Positions 1 through 8,674 of a stretch of DNA of 64,000 nt are shown piece by piece; within the stretch, counting starts at the first letter, position 1, and each line of letters starts with the position of its first letter. The notes beneath the pieces are model-generated. The model was not told the DNA's origin and did no database searches. It worked only from the letters and a program-made list of their open reading frames with translations. The translations under genes and the position numbers were made by a program. Location: assembly GCF_002208135.1 (NCBI RefSeq), contig NZ_CP021646.1:2978001-3042000 (forward strand), read 5' to 3'. Origin of the DNA: Pseudoalteromonas piscicida (lineage in GTDB: Bacteria > Pseudomonadota > Gammaproteobacteria > Enterobacterales > Alteromonadaceae).

Positions 1-222
1 AATAGCTAGCCTAACCTTTCATTCTATTGACCTTTAATATCAATCATATAATTGATATTAAAGGTGCAGCTAACAGAAAAATTCGCCAAATTGAAATTTA
101 ATAAAACTGTTCATACTTTAACCACCTCAAACAATATCAATCTAATAATTTGACGACTACTCACAGTTTCTAACATGAAATTCTCATATAGTTTGCTGAC
201 TCATCCGGTTAAGGAAAAACTC

Positions 223-1263
223 ATGGTAGTACAGCACAAACTCTTAGTAACAATATTCTCTTGTTTTTTAGCTTGTATATTATCTGCCTGTAACAATCAG
301 TCAGAACAAGGCAAGCTTCAATATACAACGCATACCTTCGATTCCTTCGAGCACCAGCTTGAAGGGCGACTCTATACTCCTAAAAGCCTCGCAGAAACAG
401 ATACTATCGTTATTCTTGTTCATGGTGATGGAGCAATGGACACTACGGCAAAAGGCTACTATTTGCCCATAATACAATCTTTGGTAAGTGCAAATATTGC
501 TACTTTCTCGTGGGACAAACCAGGAGTAGGTAACTCACAAGGTAACTGGTTATCACAATCTATGGATGATAGAGCTACCGAAGTAAAAGATGCAATTCGA
601 TATCTGCGTAACACAGGCTATCAGCAAAATAAAATAGCCGTGCTTGGCTTTAGTCAAGCAAGTTGGGTATTTTCGAACTTGTACGACGAGGAAAATATCG
701 AATTTATGGTACTGGTTGGAGGCGCTGCAAACTGGCTGGCTCAGAGCCAATACAGTATGTGGGTACGATTGATAGAGGAAGAAAAGATCAGTGCAAATGA
801 TGAAGCGGCGATAGCACGCATCGAGCAGCTGAGCATTAAAGAGATGCAACTTATCAAAGCAGGATACGACCAATACATTTCCGCAGCATTGCACCAAGAC
901 CCTTTTATGCCAAAGCCTATTGAAGATGAAGCACGCTATAATTTCGTCAGAAAAAATATTGAGGCAGATGTATTTGAAGGTTTTACTCGACTAAACTTAC
1001 CAATGCTAGCAATTTATGGCGACAGCGATTTTCATGTCGACATAGAACATAGTCAATCAGAGTTTGCACGCGCTTTTGCAAACTCAAGCCAAATAAACGC
1101 CGAGCTAGAACAAATCACTATCGCCGATGCTGCACACAGTTTAATGAAACCAGAACTGCCACTTGATGCAATTTTCTCGATTAAAAAAAACCACTTTGCT
1201 CCCAGTGCAATCGAAACTATCGTCGATTGGGTCAAGGAGCAAAGCGGCTCTAGCCGCGAGTAA
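223..1263 (+). CDS. Alpha/beta-hydrolase-fold lipoprotein
   Basis: Predicted secreted serine hydrolase of unknown substrate. From ATG 223 (AAGGAAA about six bases upstream; an earlier in-frame ATG at 175 lacks a comparable site) the product is 346 aa. It opens with a lipoprotein signal ending in lipobox LSAC, acyl-Cys about residue 23. The core shows an oxyanion-type HGDG segment, a nucleophile elbow GFSQA (Ser about 144), an acid region YGDSD and a late His in ADAAHS. The elbow ends in Ala where the usual GxSxG has Gly. It stands alone: the next gene is convergent. An esterase or dienelactone-hydrolase-like role is inference. Confidence 0.75.
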   Translation: MVVQHKLLVTIFSCFLACILSACNNQSEQGKLQYTTHTFDSFEHQLEGRLYTPKSLAETDTIVILVHGDGAMDTTAKGYYLPIIQSLVSANIATFSWDKPGVGNSQGNWLSQSMDDRATEVKDAIRYLRNTGYQQNKIAVLGFSQASWVFSNLYDEENIEFMVLVGGAANWLAQSQYSMWVRLIEEEKISANDEAAIARIEQLSIKEMQLIKAGYDQYISAALHQDPFMPKPIEDEARYNFVRKNIEADVFEGFTRLNLPMLAIYGDSDFHVDIEHSQSEFARAFANSSQINAELEQITIADAAHSLMKPELPLDAIFSIKKNHFAPSAIETIVDWVKEQSGSSRE

Positions 1264-1276
1264 GCTGTATAAATGG

Positions 1277-2164
1277 CTAATGAAGCTCGTGTAATGGGTT
1301 CACAACTTGGTACTTATCCAAATCAGGTATTAACCCTGCTTGCTGATATGCGCTAGTGATCCGGCCTTGTTCACGAAGTATTGCAAGGCCTTTTTGTAAT
1401 GCAGCAAACGCTCGTTCACCTTCTGGATGAAGCCGAGACACCGCAAAGTGCCTGCTGTCGTTTAACAGTACGACTAGATGTTCATTAGCAATGAGCTCAA
1501 CATCTTCCAAAACAAAACGATTATCTAGCTTCGGCATAAGCGGCATCAACATAAAGTCGACCCAACCTTTGCTCACCATACGCGCTTGTGACATCCAATC
1601 GGGTTCAGCATGAAGCTGTTTAAGCGGAAGTGACTCCAAGGTTTGCCAATCGGTCTGCCACTTAGGGTTGGATACCGAAGTTAGCTGGGTGAGCCCTTGC
1701 TCCCCTTTTAGCTGTATTACTTTTTGATTATCTATCCCGTGATAAATACCAGCAAAATACTGACCTTTTTGAATAACAGGCTCACTGATAAAAAGCAGCC
1801 GACCTTTATTTTCAAGGTCTGCTTTCCAATAACTATCAAAGTGAAGTAGTTGTTCTCCTTTTTCAAGCAAATTGGATTCACGAAAACTGACAAAACCAGG
1901 AGTAAAGATAAACGTTTTATCGAAGCCACCTTTTTGCAAGGCTTGCTGTGCTATCACCATATCGACAACATCGCGACGCAAATACTGACCACTAAAGTCG
2001 GTGATTTTTGTGACGTCGCGTTCACCAACAAAACGTTGATAGTCAGCGAGGACATCATCTCTAATAAAAACATTAAGTGCTTCGCTGGCATTCAGTACAC
2101 CAGCAAAGCTCAGCACAAAAGCGAAGAATAGATGGCTGCGTTTAGTTTTTCGAATCCAACCCAT
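1277..2164 (-). CDS. Periplasmic solute-binding-like protein, function unknown
   Basis: 295 aa with a clear Sec signal (basic RKTKR, hydrophobic core, likely cleavage near LNA-SEA). The rest has the look of a family-3 extracellular solute-binding fold (COG0834-like), such as are found near amino-acid transporters or as sensor proteins, but no permease or ATPase is nearby. Its ATG lies inside the last codons of pilU, overlapping by 23 bp, so it is probably translationally coupled to it. A link to type IV pili is suggested only by position. Family assignment is moderate; ligand unknown. Confidence 0.6.
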   Translation of the reverse strand: MGWIRKTKRSHLFFAFVLSFAGVLNASEALNVFIRDDVLADYQRFVGERDVTKITDFSGQYLRRDVVDMVIAQQALQKGGFDKTFIFTPGFVSFRESNLLEKGEQLLHFDSYWKADLENKGRLLFISEPVIQKGQYFAGIYHGIDNQKVIQLKGEQGLTQLTSVSNPKWQTDWQTLESLPLKQLHAEPDWMSQARMVSKGWVDFMLMPLMPKLDNRFVLEDVELIANEHLVVLLNDSRHFAVSRLHPEGERAFAALQKGLAILREQGRITSAYQQAGLIPDLDKYQVVNPLHELH

Positions 2165-3266
2165 CTACCGTCACCCCTTGTAAGAAACCTGCACCTTTTT
2201 GTTCATTGTTTTGTAACTTGATCATCAGGCGCAGATCGTTTGGCGAGTCAGCATGATGTAATGCATCGGCATAATTGATCCGCTGCTGTTTATAAAGCTC
2301 AAACAACGCTTGATCAAAGGTTTGCATGCCCATGTCTTTCGATTTTGCCATTGCCTCTTTAATTGAACCAATATCGCCTTTTTTAATCAGCTCGGCAACA
2401 AGTGGGGAGTTGAGTAGTACTTCAATGGCCGCTTCTCGCCCTTCGCCTTTTGAGGAAGGCACGAGCTGTTGCGCGACAATAGCCCGTAGGTTCAGCGCCA
2501 AATCGTACTTCAGTTTATCGTGTTTTTCTTTCGGGACTAAGTGCATGATACGGTCGATAGCCTGATTGGCATTATTAGCGTGTAAGGTAGCTACACATAA
2601 ATGCCCTGTTTCGGCAAAACTCAATGCATACTCCATAGTTTCTTGTGAACGGATCTCACCTATCAGAATGACATCTGGCGCTTGGCGTAATGAGCTTTTT
2701 AAAGCAGATTCGAAACTCTCAGTATCAATGCCTACTTCACGCTGGGTAATGATGCTTTTTTGGTGTTGATGCACAAACTCAATAGGGTCTTCAATCGTCA
2801 AAATGTGGCCACGTTGGTTACGATTGCGATAGCCAAGCAGTGCCGCAAGTGAGGTTGATTTCCCCGTGCCTGTGCCACCCACAAATAACACCAAGCCACG
2901 TTTAAACATGATCACATCGGTGAGTACCGACGGTAACCCCAACTCATTGACGTCAGGAATAGCGGTAACGATACGGCGGATAACCATGCCCGCACAATCC
3001 CGTTGCCAAAATGCTGAAACACGAAAACGACCAATATCGTTAGCAATCGCAAAGTTACACTCTTTAGTATCAAAGAATTCTTGCTTTTGCTTGTCGCTCA
3101 TAATCGACGTGACAAGATTAAGTGATTGCTCGGCATCTAAGCTTTCTTCACTTAGCGCTCTAAGCTCACCATCAATTTTAGCGCTCACCGCAAGCCCAGC
3201 CGAAACGAATAAGTCGGATGCTTGCTGATTGGCCATCGATTGCAAAAACGGTTCTATATTCATCAC
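2142..3266 (-). CDS. pilU: Type IV pilus retraction ATPase PilU
   Basis: Cytoplasmic hexameric ATPase that assists PilT in pilus retraction. The 374-aa protein has a PilT-type N-terminal domain, Walker A GGTGTGKST at about residues 130-138, an Asp box around IEDPIEF, Walker B LIGEIR, and the His-box region TGHLCVATLHANN. Length and the diverged Walker A separate it from the neighbouring PilT. It lies 11 bp downstream of pilT on the same strand. Start ATG 3266 is followed directly by a second Met codon, which could also be used. Confidence 0.93.
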   Translation of the reverse strand: MMNIEPFLQSMANQQASDLFVSAGLAVSAKIDGELRALSEESLDAEQSLNLVTSIMSDKQKQEFFDTKECNFAIANDIGRFRVSAFWQRDCAGMVIRRIVTAIPDVNELGLPSVLTDVIMFKRGLVLFVGGTGTGKSTSLAALLGYRNRNQRGHILTIEDPIEFVHQHQKSIITQREVGIDTESFESALKSSLRQAPDVILIGEIRSQETMEYALSFAETGHLCVATLHANNANQAIDRIMHLVPKEKHDKLKYDLALNLRAIVAQQLVPSSKGEGREAAIEVLLNSPLVAELIKKGDIGSIKEAMAKSKDMGMQTFDQALFELYKQQRINYADALHHADSPNDLRLMIKLQNNEQKGAGFLQGVTVDGLDSKN

Positions 3267-3277
3267 TACATCACCAC

Positions 3278-4324
3278 TTAATAGCCGCTATTGAACTGGT
3301 TTTTGTCATGGGCTTTCGCACGCGCATCTTGCTGTGTGATCAAACCACGGTTTAATAGGTTTGTGAGGCATTGATCCATGGTTTGCATACCGTGCATTGC
3401 ACCGGTTTGAATTGCCGAATACATCTGTGCAATCTTGTCTTCACGAATAAGGTTACGAATAGCAGGGATCCCGAGCATGATTTCATGCGCTGCTATTCGC
3501 CCGCCGCCTACTTTTTTCACCAACGTTTGTGAAATAACCGCTTGTAGCGACTCTGACAGCATAGAACGCACCATGTCTTTTTCTTCACCTGGGAACACGT
3601 CCACAATACGGTCGATGGTTTTAGGTGCTGAGGTAGTATGCAAAGTACCAAATACTAAGTGACCTGTTTCCGCGGCAGTTAGCGCCAAGCGAATGGTCTC
3701 AAGATCACGTAATTCACCGACTAAAATAACGTCTGGGTCTTCACGGAGTGCACTTCTCAGTGCCGCGTTAAAGCTGTGTGTATCTCTATGTACTTCACGT
3801 TGGTTAATAAGGCTTTGCTTGTTGTCGTGAACAAATTCAATCGGGTCTTCGATGGTCAGAATATGGTGATGTTTGTTGTTATTAATATAATCCACCATCG
3901 CAGCTAGTGTAGTTGATTTACCAGAACCCGTTGGGCCAGTTACCAATACTAAACCGCGTGGGTTGTCAGAAATTTTGGTAAAAATATCAGGCGCACCTAA
4001 ATCGTCTAAGCTCAGTACTTGATTTGGAATAGTACGGAACACCGCAGCAGGACCACGATTTGAATTAAAGGCGTTAACACGGAAACGCGCCAAATTTGGC
4101 ACTTCGAACGAGAAATCCACCTCAAGGTTTTGCTCATAGTCACGACGTTGATTATCATTCATAATATCGTAGATGAGGCTGCTGACGTCTTTTGCTTCTA
4201 ACGACGGGATATTCACCCGACGTACGTCCCCGTCAACTCGGATCATGGGGGAAACTCCTGAAGAAAGGTGTAAGTCAGATGCTTTGTGTTGAACACTAAA
4301 AGCCAATAATTCTGTAATATCCAT
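3278..4324 (-). CDS. pilT: Type IV pilus retraction ATPase PilT
   Basis: Motor ATPase driving pilus retraction and twitching motility. It is 348 aa with the PilT start MDITELL, Walker A GPTGSGKST at about residues 130-138, Asp box IEDPIEF, Walker B LVGELRD, and the conserved AETGHLVFGTLHT stretch with HGMQT near the C-terminus. First gene of a pilT-pilU transcript and divergent from yggS (30 bp between the start codons), an arrangement common in Vibrio, Pseudomonas and Alteromonadales. Length matches the family. Confidence 0.96.
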   Translation of the reverse strand: MDITELLAFSVQHKASDLHLSSGVSPMIRVDGDVRRVNIPSLEAKDVSSLIYDIMNDNQRRDYEQNLEVDFSFEVPNLARFRVNAFNSNRGPAAVFRTIPNQVLSLDDLGAPDIFTKISDNPRGLVLVTGPTGSGKSTTLAAMVDYINNNKHHHILTIEDPIEFVHDNKQSLINQREVHRDTHSFNAALRSALREDPDVILVGELRDLETIRLALTAAETGHLVFGTLHTTSAPKTIDRIVDVFPGEEKDMVRSMLSESLQAVISQTLVKKVGGGRIAAHEIMLGIPAIRNLIREDKIAQMYSAIQTGAMHGMQTMDQCLTNLLNRGLITQQDARAKAHDKNQFNSGY

Positions 4325-4354
4325 TTATAACTCCATAATGAGCACAAGTACTAT

Positions 4355-5038
4355 ATGGTTACAATAGCAGAACGCTTAGATAACGCCTACGGCAGGATAG
4401 AAAAAGCCAAGCAAAACTGTCAATTCAAAGAAACAGTACAATTACTTGCGGTTTCTAAAACCAAACCTATCGCCGATATTGAGGCTGCGATTACGGCAGG
4501 TCAAACCCAATTCGGTGAATCTTACGTACAAGAGGCAGTTGATAAAGTTGCTTATTTCAAACAAAACAAAGCGCTTGAATGGCACTTTATTGGTCCAATC
4601 CAGTCCAACAAATCAAGATTAGTCGCAGAGAATTTCCACTGGGTACAAAGCGTGGATCGAGAGAAAATCGCACGCAGGCTAAATGAGCAAAGACCAAAGA
4701 ACTTAAAGCCGCTCAAGGTGCTGTTGCAGGTAAATATTAGCGGGGATGAAAACAAATCTGGTTGTCACCCAGATGAAGTTGATACGCTCGCCCAGTTTAT
4801 TAATGACTGCCGTCAATTAGAGCTTCGTGGCTTGATGACTATCACAGAGCAAACCGATGATAACCAAAAGCAATTACAATATTTCCAGCAAATGCGCGCT
4901 TGCTTTGATAGACTAAAGGACCAATATCAACAGCTAGATACCTTATCGATGGGAATGAGTGGCGACTTAGAAACTGCAATTGCAGCAGGTTCCACTATGG
5001 TTCGCATTGGTACTGATATTTTTGGCAAACGACAGTGA
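4355..5038 (+). CDS. yggS: PLP homeostasis protein (YggS/PROSC family)
   Basis: 227-aa cytoplasmic pyridoxal-phosphate-binding protein that buffers free PLP and affects amino-acid and keto-acid balance; no catalytic reaction is known for the family. The PLP lysine is seen in LAVSKTKP (Lys about 35), and the C-terminal phosphate-binding segments LSMGMSGDLETAI and GSTMVRIGTDIFG are intact. First gene of a co-directional run with proC, yggT, DUF4426, rdgB and hemW. Proximity to the PLP-independent proC is a conserved arrangement rather than proof of shared function. Confidence 0.93.
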   Translation: MVTIAERLDNAYGRIEKAKQNCQFKETVQLLAVSKTKPIADIEAAITAGQTQFGESYVQEAVDKVAYFKQNKALEWHFIGPIQSNKSRLVAENFHWVQSVDREKIARRLNEQRPKNLKPLKVLLQVNISGDENKSGCHPDEVDTLAQFINDCRQLELRGLMTITEQTDDNQKQLQYFQQMRACFDRLKDQYQQLDTLSMGMSGDLETAIAAGSTMVRIGTDIFGKRQ

Positions 5039-5051
5039 GGTGAATAACACA

Positions 5052-5873
5052 ATGTCAAATAAGACAATTGCATTTATTGGAACGGGAAATATGAGCTATG
5101 CCATTATCGGTGGCATGATCAAAAGTGGCTTTGACGCGCAGTCAATTATTGCCACCAACCGCAATGCAGAGAAACTTGCCAAAGTCGCAGAGCAATTATC
5201 GGTAAGAACAACACAAGATAATCTAGAAGCAGTCGCCGCTGCCGACGTCATCGTCTTGTCTGTAAAACCACAGATGATGGCCGAGCTGTGTCAGACCTTT
5301 CAAGATGCAGATATTGATATTAGCAACAAACTGTTTATCTCTGTCGCCGCAGGTATTACCGTTGCACGACTGAGAGAAATGCTCGGCCAACCGGTAAAAA
5401 TGGTGCGCTGTATGCCTAACACGCCATCGCTGCTCGGACGCGGTGTGTCCGGCCTGTATGGCGTCGATATCAGCGATGAAGAAAAAAGCTATGTTGAGCA
5501 AGTATTTTCATCCACGGGTATTGCCCTGTGGCTTGATGAAGAGTCGAAAATCAACGACGTTATTGCGGTAACCGGTTCGTCTCCAGCGTATTTCTTCTTA
5601 TTTATGGAAGCCATTGAAGAAAAAGCTAAAGCCCTAGGCTTTAGTACTGAGGAAGCCAGAAAGCTTGTGCAACAAACTGCGCTAGGCGCGGCTGAAATGG
5701 CATTATCGCAACCAGAAATTAGCATTGCTCAGCTACGTGCTAACGTCACTTCTAAAGGTGGCACAACCCACGCAGCCGTTGAGCATTTAAAAGCACAGCA
5801 ATTACCAAAAACCGTAGCGGACGCGATGGATGCATGTATCGCGCGCGCTGAAGCAATGGAAAAAGAAATCTAA
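5052..5873 (+). CDS. proC: Pyrroline-5-carboxylate reductase
   Basis: Last step of proline synthesis: NAD(P)H-dependent reduction of 1-pyrroline-5-carboxylate to L-proline. The start is placed at ATG 5052 (MSNKTIAFIG), preceded by GAGGTG at about 5035-5040, rather than an upstream in-frame codon inside yggS; this gives 273 aa, the usual length. The Rossmann motif GTGNMS is at residues 10-15, and the family signature in the C-terminal helical domain is visible around LRANVTSKGGTTHAA. Thirteen bases separate it from yggS. Confidence 0.95.
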   Translation: MSNKTIAFIGTGNMSYAIIGGMIKSGFDAQSIIATNRNAEKLAKVAEQLSVRTTQDNLEAVAAADVIVLSVKPQMMAELCQTFQDADIDISNKLFISVAAGITVARLREMLGQPVKMVRCMPNTPSLLGRGVSGLYGVDISDEEKSYVEQVFSSTGIALWLDEESKINDVIAVTGSSPAYFFLFMEAIEEKAKALGFSTEEARKLVQQTALGAAEMALSQPEISIAQLRANVTSKGGTTHAAVEHLKAQQLPKTVADAMDACIARAEAMEKEI

Positions 5874-5882
5874 AGGTGACCA

Positions 5883-6416
5883 ATGAATGCCATGCAATTT
5901 TTAGTCGGGATCGTATTTGATCTATTTTTAATGGTCGTATTACTACGATTCTGGTTGCAGCTTGTCAAAGCGGATTTTTATAACCCGCTAAGCCAAGCGG
6001 TTGTTAAAGCGACCTCTTTTGCCGTGACTCCACTGAGAAAAATCATTCCAGGTGTGGGCGGTTTAGATCTTGCCTCTTTGGTGCTGGCATTCATTATTGG
6101 TTTTGCCAAAATGGCGACGCTGATGACGTTATTCGGTGGTTACTTTGACGCGTTAGGTGCGCTGATTGGTGGCGCTATTACGGTGGTAAAAGAAGCATTT
6201 AGTCTGGTGTTTTGGATCCTCATCATTCGCGCAATTTTAAGCTGGGTAGCGCAAGGATATAATCCCGTTGCCGCAGTGTTCGAGCAATTAACAGAGCCGA
6301 TGCTAAGACCTATCCGTAAAGTGATCCCACCTCTGGGCGGACTGGACTTATCTATTTTAGTGCTAATTATCGGCATGCAATTTTTGCAGATCCTAATGAT
6401 GGATTTACTGAGATAG
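5883..6416 (+). CDS. yggT: YggT family integral membrane protein
   Basis: 177-aa inner-membrane protein with two YGGT domains, each a pair of hydrophobic helices around a conserved loop of the type PLRKIIPGVGGLDLASL (first half) and PIRKVIPPLGGLDLS (second half). The internal duplication is visible by eye. Members are linked to osmotic or cation stress and to division-site proteins in various bacteria, but the molecular role is unsettled. It sits nine bases after proC in the same operon. Confidence 0.88.
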   Translation: MNAMQFLVGIVFDLFLMVVLLRFWLQLVKADFYNPLSQAVVKATSFAVTPLRKIIPGVGGLDLASLVLAFIIGFAKMATLMTLFGGYFDALGALIGGAITVVKEAFSLVFWILIIRAILSWVAQGYNPVAAVFEQLTEPMLRPIRKVIPPLGGLDLSILVLIIGMQFLQILMMDLLR

Positions 6417-6425
6417 GAGCCCCCA

Positions 6426-6860
6426 ATGAAAGCATTTATTATTGCGTTAATGATGTTACTAGCACCTGGCGCATTCGCTCAAGATGAACAAGGCGGCCAA
6501 TTTAAAGACTTAGGTCCTTGGGAAGTGCATTACATCGCCTTCCCGTCCACCTTTGTTCAGCCCACAATTGCAAAAGCGCATGGCTTAATTCGTAGTGGTA
6601 ATAAAGCGATTGTGAATATCTCAGTATTAGCCGACAAGCCAGGAAAACCCGCGGTTAAGGCACGTGTTGTAGGTAGCGCCAAAAACTTACTTGGTAAAAC
6701 CGTACAACTAGAATTTAAAGAAGTCGTAGAAGGTGAGGCAATATACTATCTTGCCCAATTAGATTACGACGATGAAGATATTTTTCGTTTCGACATTGAG
6801 ATCAGTGAAGGTAAGCAAAGCCGCAAACTCACGTTCTCACAAAAGTTTTATGTAGAGTAG
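6426..6860 (+). CDS. DUF4426 domain-containing secreted protein
   Basis: 144 aa with a Sec signal peptide ([18 protein letters not shown], cleavage after AFA). The mature part matches the DUF4426 family found in this position in gammaproteobacteria, starting near [18 protein letters not shown]. Predicted beta-rich periplasmic protein; function unknown. It is nine bases after yggT and eight before rdgB, so clearly part of this operon. Confidence 0.82.
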   Translation: MKAFIIALMMLLAPGAFAQDEQGGQFKDLGPWEVHYIAFPSTFVQPTIAKAHGLIRSGNKAIVNISVLADKPGKPAVKARVVGSAKNLLGKTVQLEFKEVVEGEAIYYLAQLDYDDEDIFRFDIEISEGKQSRKLTFSQKFYVE

Positions 6861-6868
6861 AGAAACAT

Positions 6869-7462
6869 ATGGCAAATAAGGTGGTACTTGCCACAGGCAA
6901 CCAAGGTAAAGTCAAAGAGCTTAGCGCGATGCTAGACCAGTATGACATTGAGATATTACCGCAAAGTGATTTCAACGTGCCAGAGGTTGCAGAAACCGGC
7001 ACGACCTTTGTGGAAAATGCCATTATCAAGGCACGTCACGCCGCTAAGATCTCTGGTTTGCCTGCCATTGCCGATGACTCCGGCCTTGAAGTGGATGCTT
7101 TAAATGGCGCACCTGGGGTGTATTCAGCGCGTTATGCTGGCGCTAACGCCGACGATCAAAAAAATATTGATCACTTACTCGCAGCGCTTGGTGAACAAAC
7201 TGAGCGTAACGCCCGTTTTTGGTGTGTGTTAGTTTATATGCGCCACGCTGACGACCCAACACCGATTATTTGTCAGGCAAGTTGGGAAGGTGAAATCACC
7301 ACAACGCAACAAGGCAGAGAAGGTTTTGGTTACGACCCAATCTTTAAGGTACAAGGTTTAGACTGCACATCAGCAGAGCTAACCAAGGAAGAAAAAAACG
7401 CAATCAGCCATAGAGGACAGGCACTTAAACAACTCGTCAGTCACTTTCAAGGCCTCGCGTGA
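6869..7462 (+). CDS. rdgB: XTP/dITP diphosphatase (house-cleaning nucleotide pyrophosphatase)
   Basis: Hydrolyses XTP, dITP and ITP to monophosphates, keeping deaminated purines out of nucleic acids. 197 aa with the Ham1/RdgB signature: substrate-binding [11 protein letters not shown] at the start, the metal/acid stretch [17 protein letters not shown], and the C-terminal SHRGQAL. Length is typical. Its stop overlaps the start of hemW by four bases, indicating coupling. Confidence 0.94.
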   Translation: MANKVVLATGNQGKVKELSAMLDQYDIEILPQSDFNVPEVAETGTTFVENAIIKARHAAKISGLPAIADDSGLEVDALNGAPGVYSARYAGANADDQKNIDHLLAALGEQTERNARFWCVLVYMRHADDPTPIICQASWEGEITTTQQGREGFGYDPIFKVQGLDCTSAELTKEEKNAISHRGQALKQLVSHFQGLA

Positions 7463-8595
7463 AACTACCTCCATTAAGTCTTTATGTGCACGTACCTTGG
7501 TGCGTGCAAAAGTGTCCTTACTGTGATTTCAACAGCCATGGTAAAAAGGGCGATATTCCGGAAACGGAATATATCCAACATTTACTCCACGATATCAAAG
7601 CCGATCTACACTATGTTCAGGGCCGTAAACTCAGTAGTATTTTTATTGGCGGTGGCACCCCTAGCCTGCTTTCAGGCGAAGCGTACCGCTATTTACTCAG
7701 TGAAATTGAAGCGCTAATTGGTTTTGAGGATGACATTGAGGTCACTTTAGAAGCAAACCCTGGCACAGTTGAGACAGATCGTTTTAAGCATTATGTCGCA
7801 GCTGGCATCAATCGTATTTCGATAGGTGTGCAAAGCCTGCAACAGGAAAAACTCACTCAACTTGGTCGTATTCATGGCGAGCAAGAAGCGCTAAACGCCG
7901 CTCAAGAAGCCCATCAAGCAGGATTAAACAGCTTTAATCTTGATTTGATGCATGGCCTTCCCAATCAATCTGTTAGCGATGCCTTAAGTGATTTAGAAAA
8001 AGCCATTGCGATGGCACCGCCACACCTTTCTTGGTATCAATTAACCATTGAACCAAATACGCAGTTTGCCTCTAAACCTCCGGTTTTGCCAGAGGATGAA
8101 ACACTCTGGGACATCCAAGAACAAGGTCAGGCACTACTTGCAGAGCACGGCTACCAGCAATATGAGATCTCGGGCTATGCCAAAGCGGGATTTCAATGTC
8201 GACATAACTTAAATTATTGGCAATTTGGCGATTATCTCGGGATTGGCTGTGGTGCACATGGCAAAATCACTTTGCCTGAGCAGCAACAGATCTTAAGAAC
8301 CGTAAAGGTAAAACACCCTCGCGGTTATATGGATCTGAGTAAACCCTATTTGTACGAGCAATGGCATGTTGAAAGTGACGACAGGCCATTTGAGTTTTTT
8401 ATGAATGTGTTCCGTTTAAAGACTGCTGCATCAAAACAACAGTTTGTTGACTTCACTGGTCTTGAACTTAGCACTATTGCCACGCAAATTGACGAGGCCG
8501 TAAATAAAGGCTTGCTTGAGGAAACCAGCGATTCATGGCTAGTTACAAATAAAGGCCACAGGTATCTCAACGATCTGCTAGAGTTATTTGTTTAA
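7459..8595 (+). CDS. hemW: Radical SAM heme chaperone HemW
   Basis: 378-aa radical SAM protein related to coproporphyrinogen dehydrogenase HemN but thought to bind and deliver heme to respiratory enzymes. The [4Fe-4S]-binding CxxxCxxC is seen as Cys15, Cys19 and Cys22 (WCVQKCPYC), followed by the GGGTPS SAM-binding motif and the C-terminal HemN domain. The cluster motif lacks the extra Cys after it that is typical of true HemN. It begins with GTG at 7459 overlapping rdgB. Older databases call it an oxygen-independent coproporphyrinogen III oxidase-like protein. Confidence 0.93.
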   Translation: MKLPPLSLYVHVPWCVQKCPYCDFNSHGKKGDIPETEYIQHLLHDIKADLHYVQGRKLSSIFIGGGTPSLLSGEAYRYLLSEIEALIGFEDDIEVTLEANPGTVETDRFKHYVAAGINRISIGVQSLQQEKLTQLGRIHGEQEALNAAQEAHQAGLNSFNLDLMHGLPNQSVSDALSDLEKAIAMAPPHLSWYQLTIEPNTQFASKPPVLPEDETLWDIQEQGQALLAEHGYQQYEISGYAKAGFQCRHNLNYWQFGDYLGIGCGAHGKITLPEQQQILRTVKVKHPRGYMDLSKPYLYEQWHVESDDRPFEFFMNVFRLKTAASKQQFVDFTGLELSTIATQIDEAVNKGLLEETSDSWLVTNKGHRYLNDLLELFV

Positions 8596-8674
8596 TATAG
8601 AAATTATGCGGGTGATATTCACTGCAACCCGCATTAAAACCGCCATTCGGCAGCATATAATAAAAGGGTATAAA

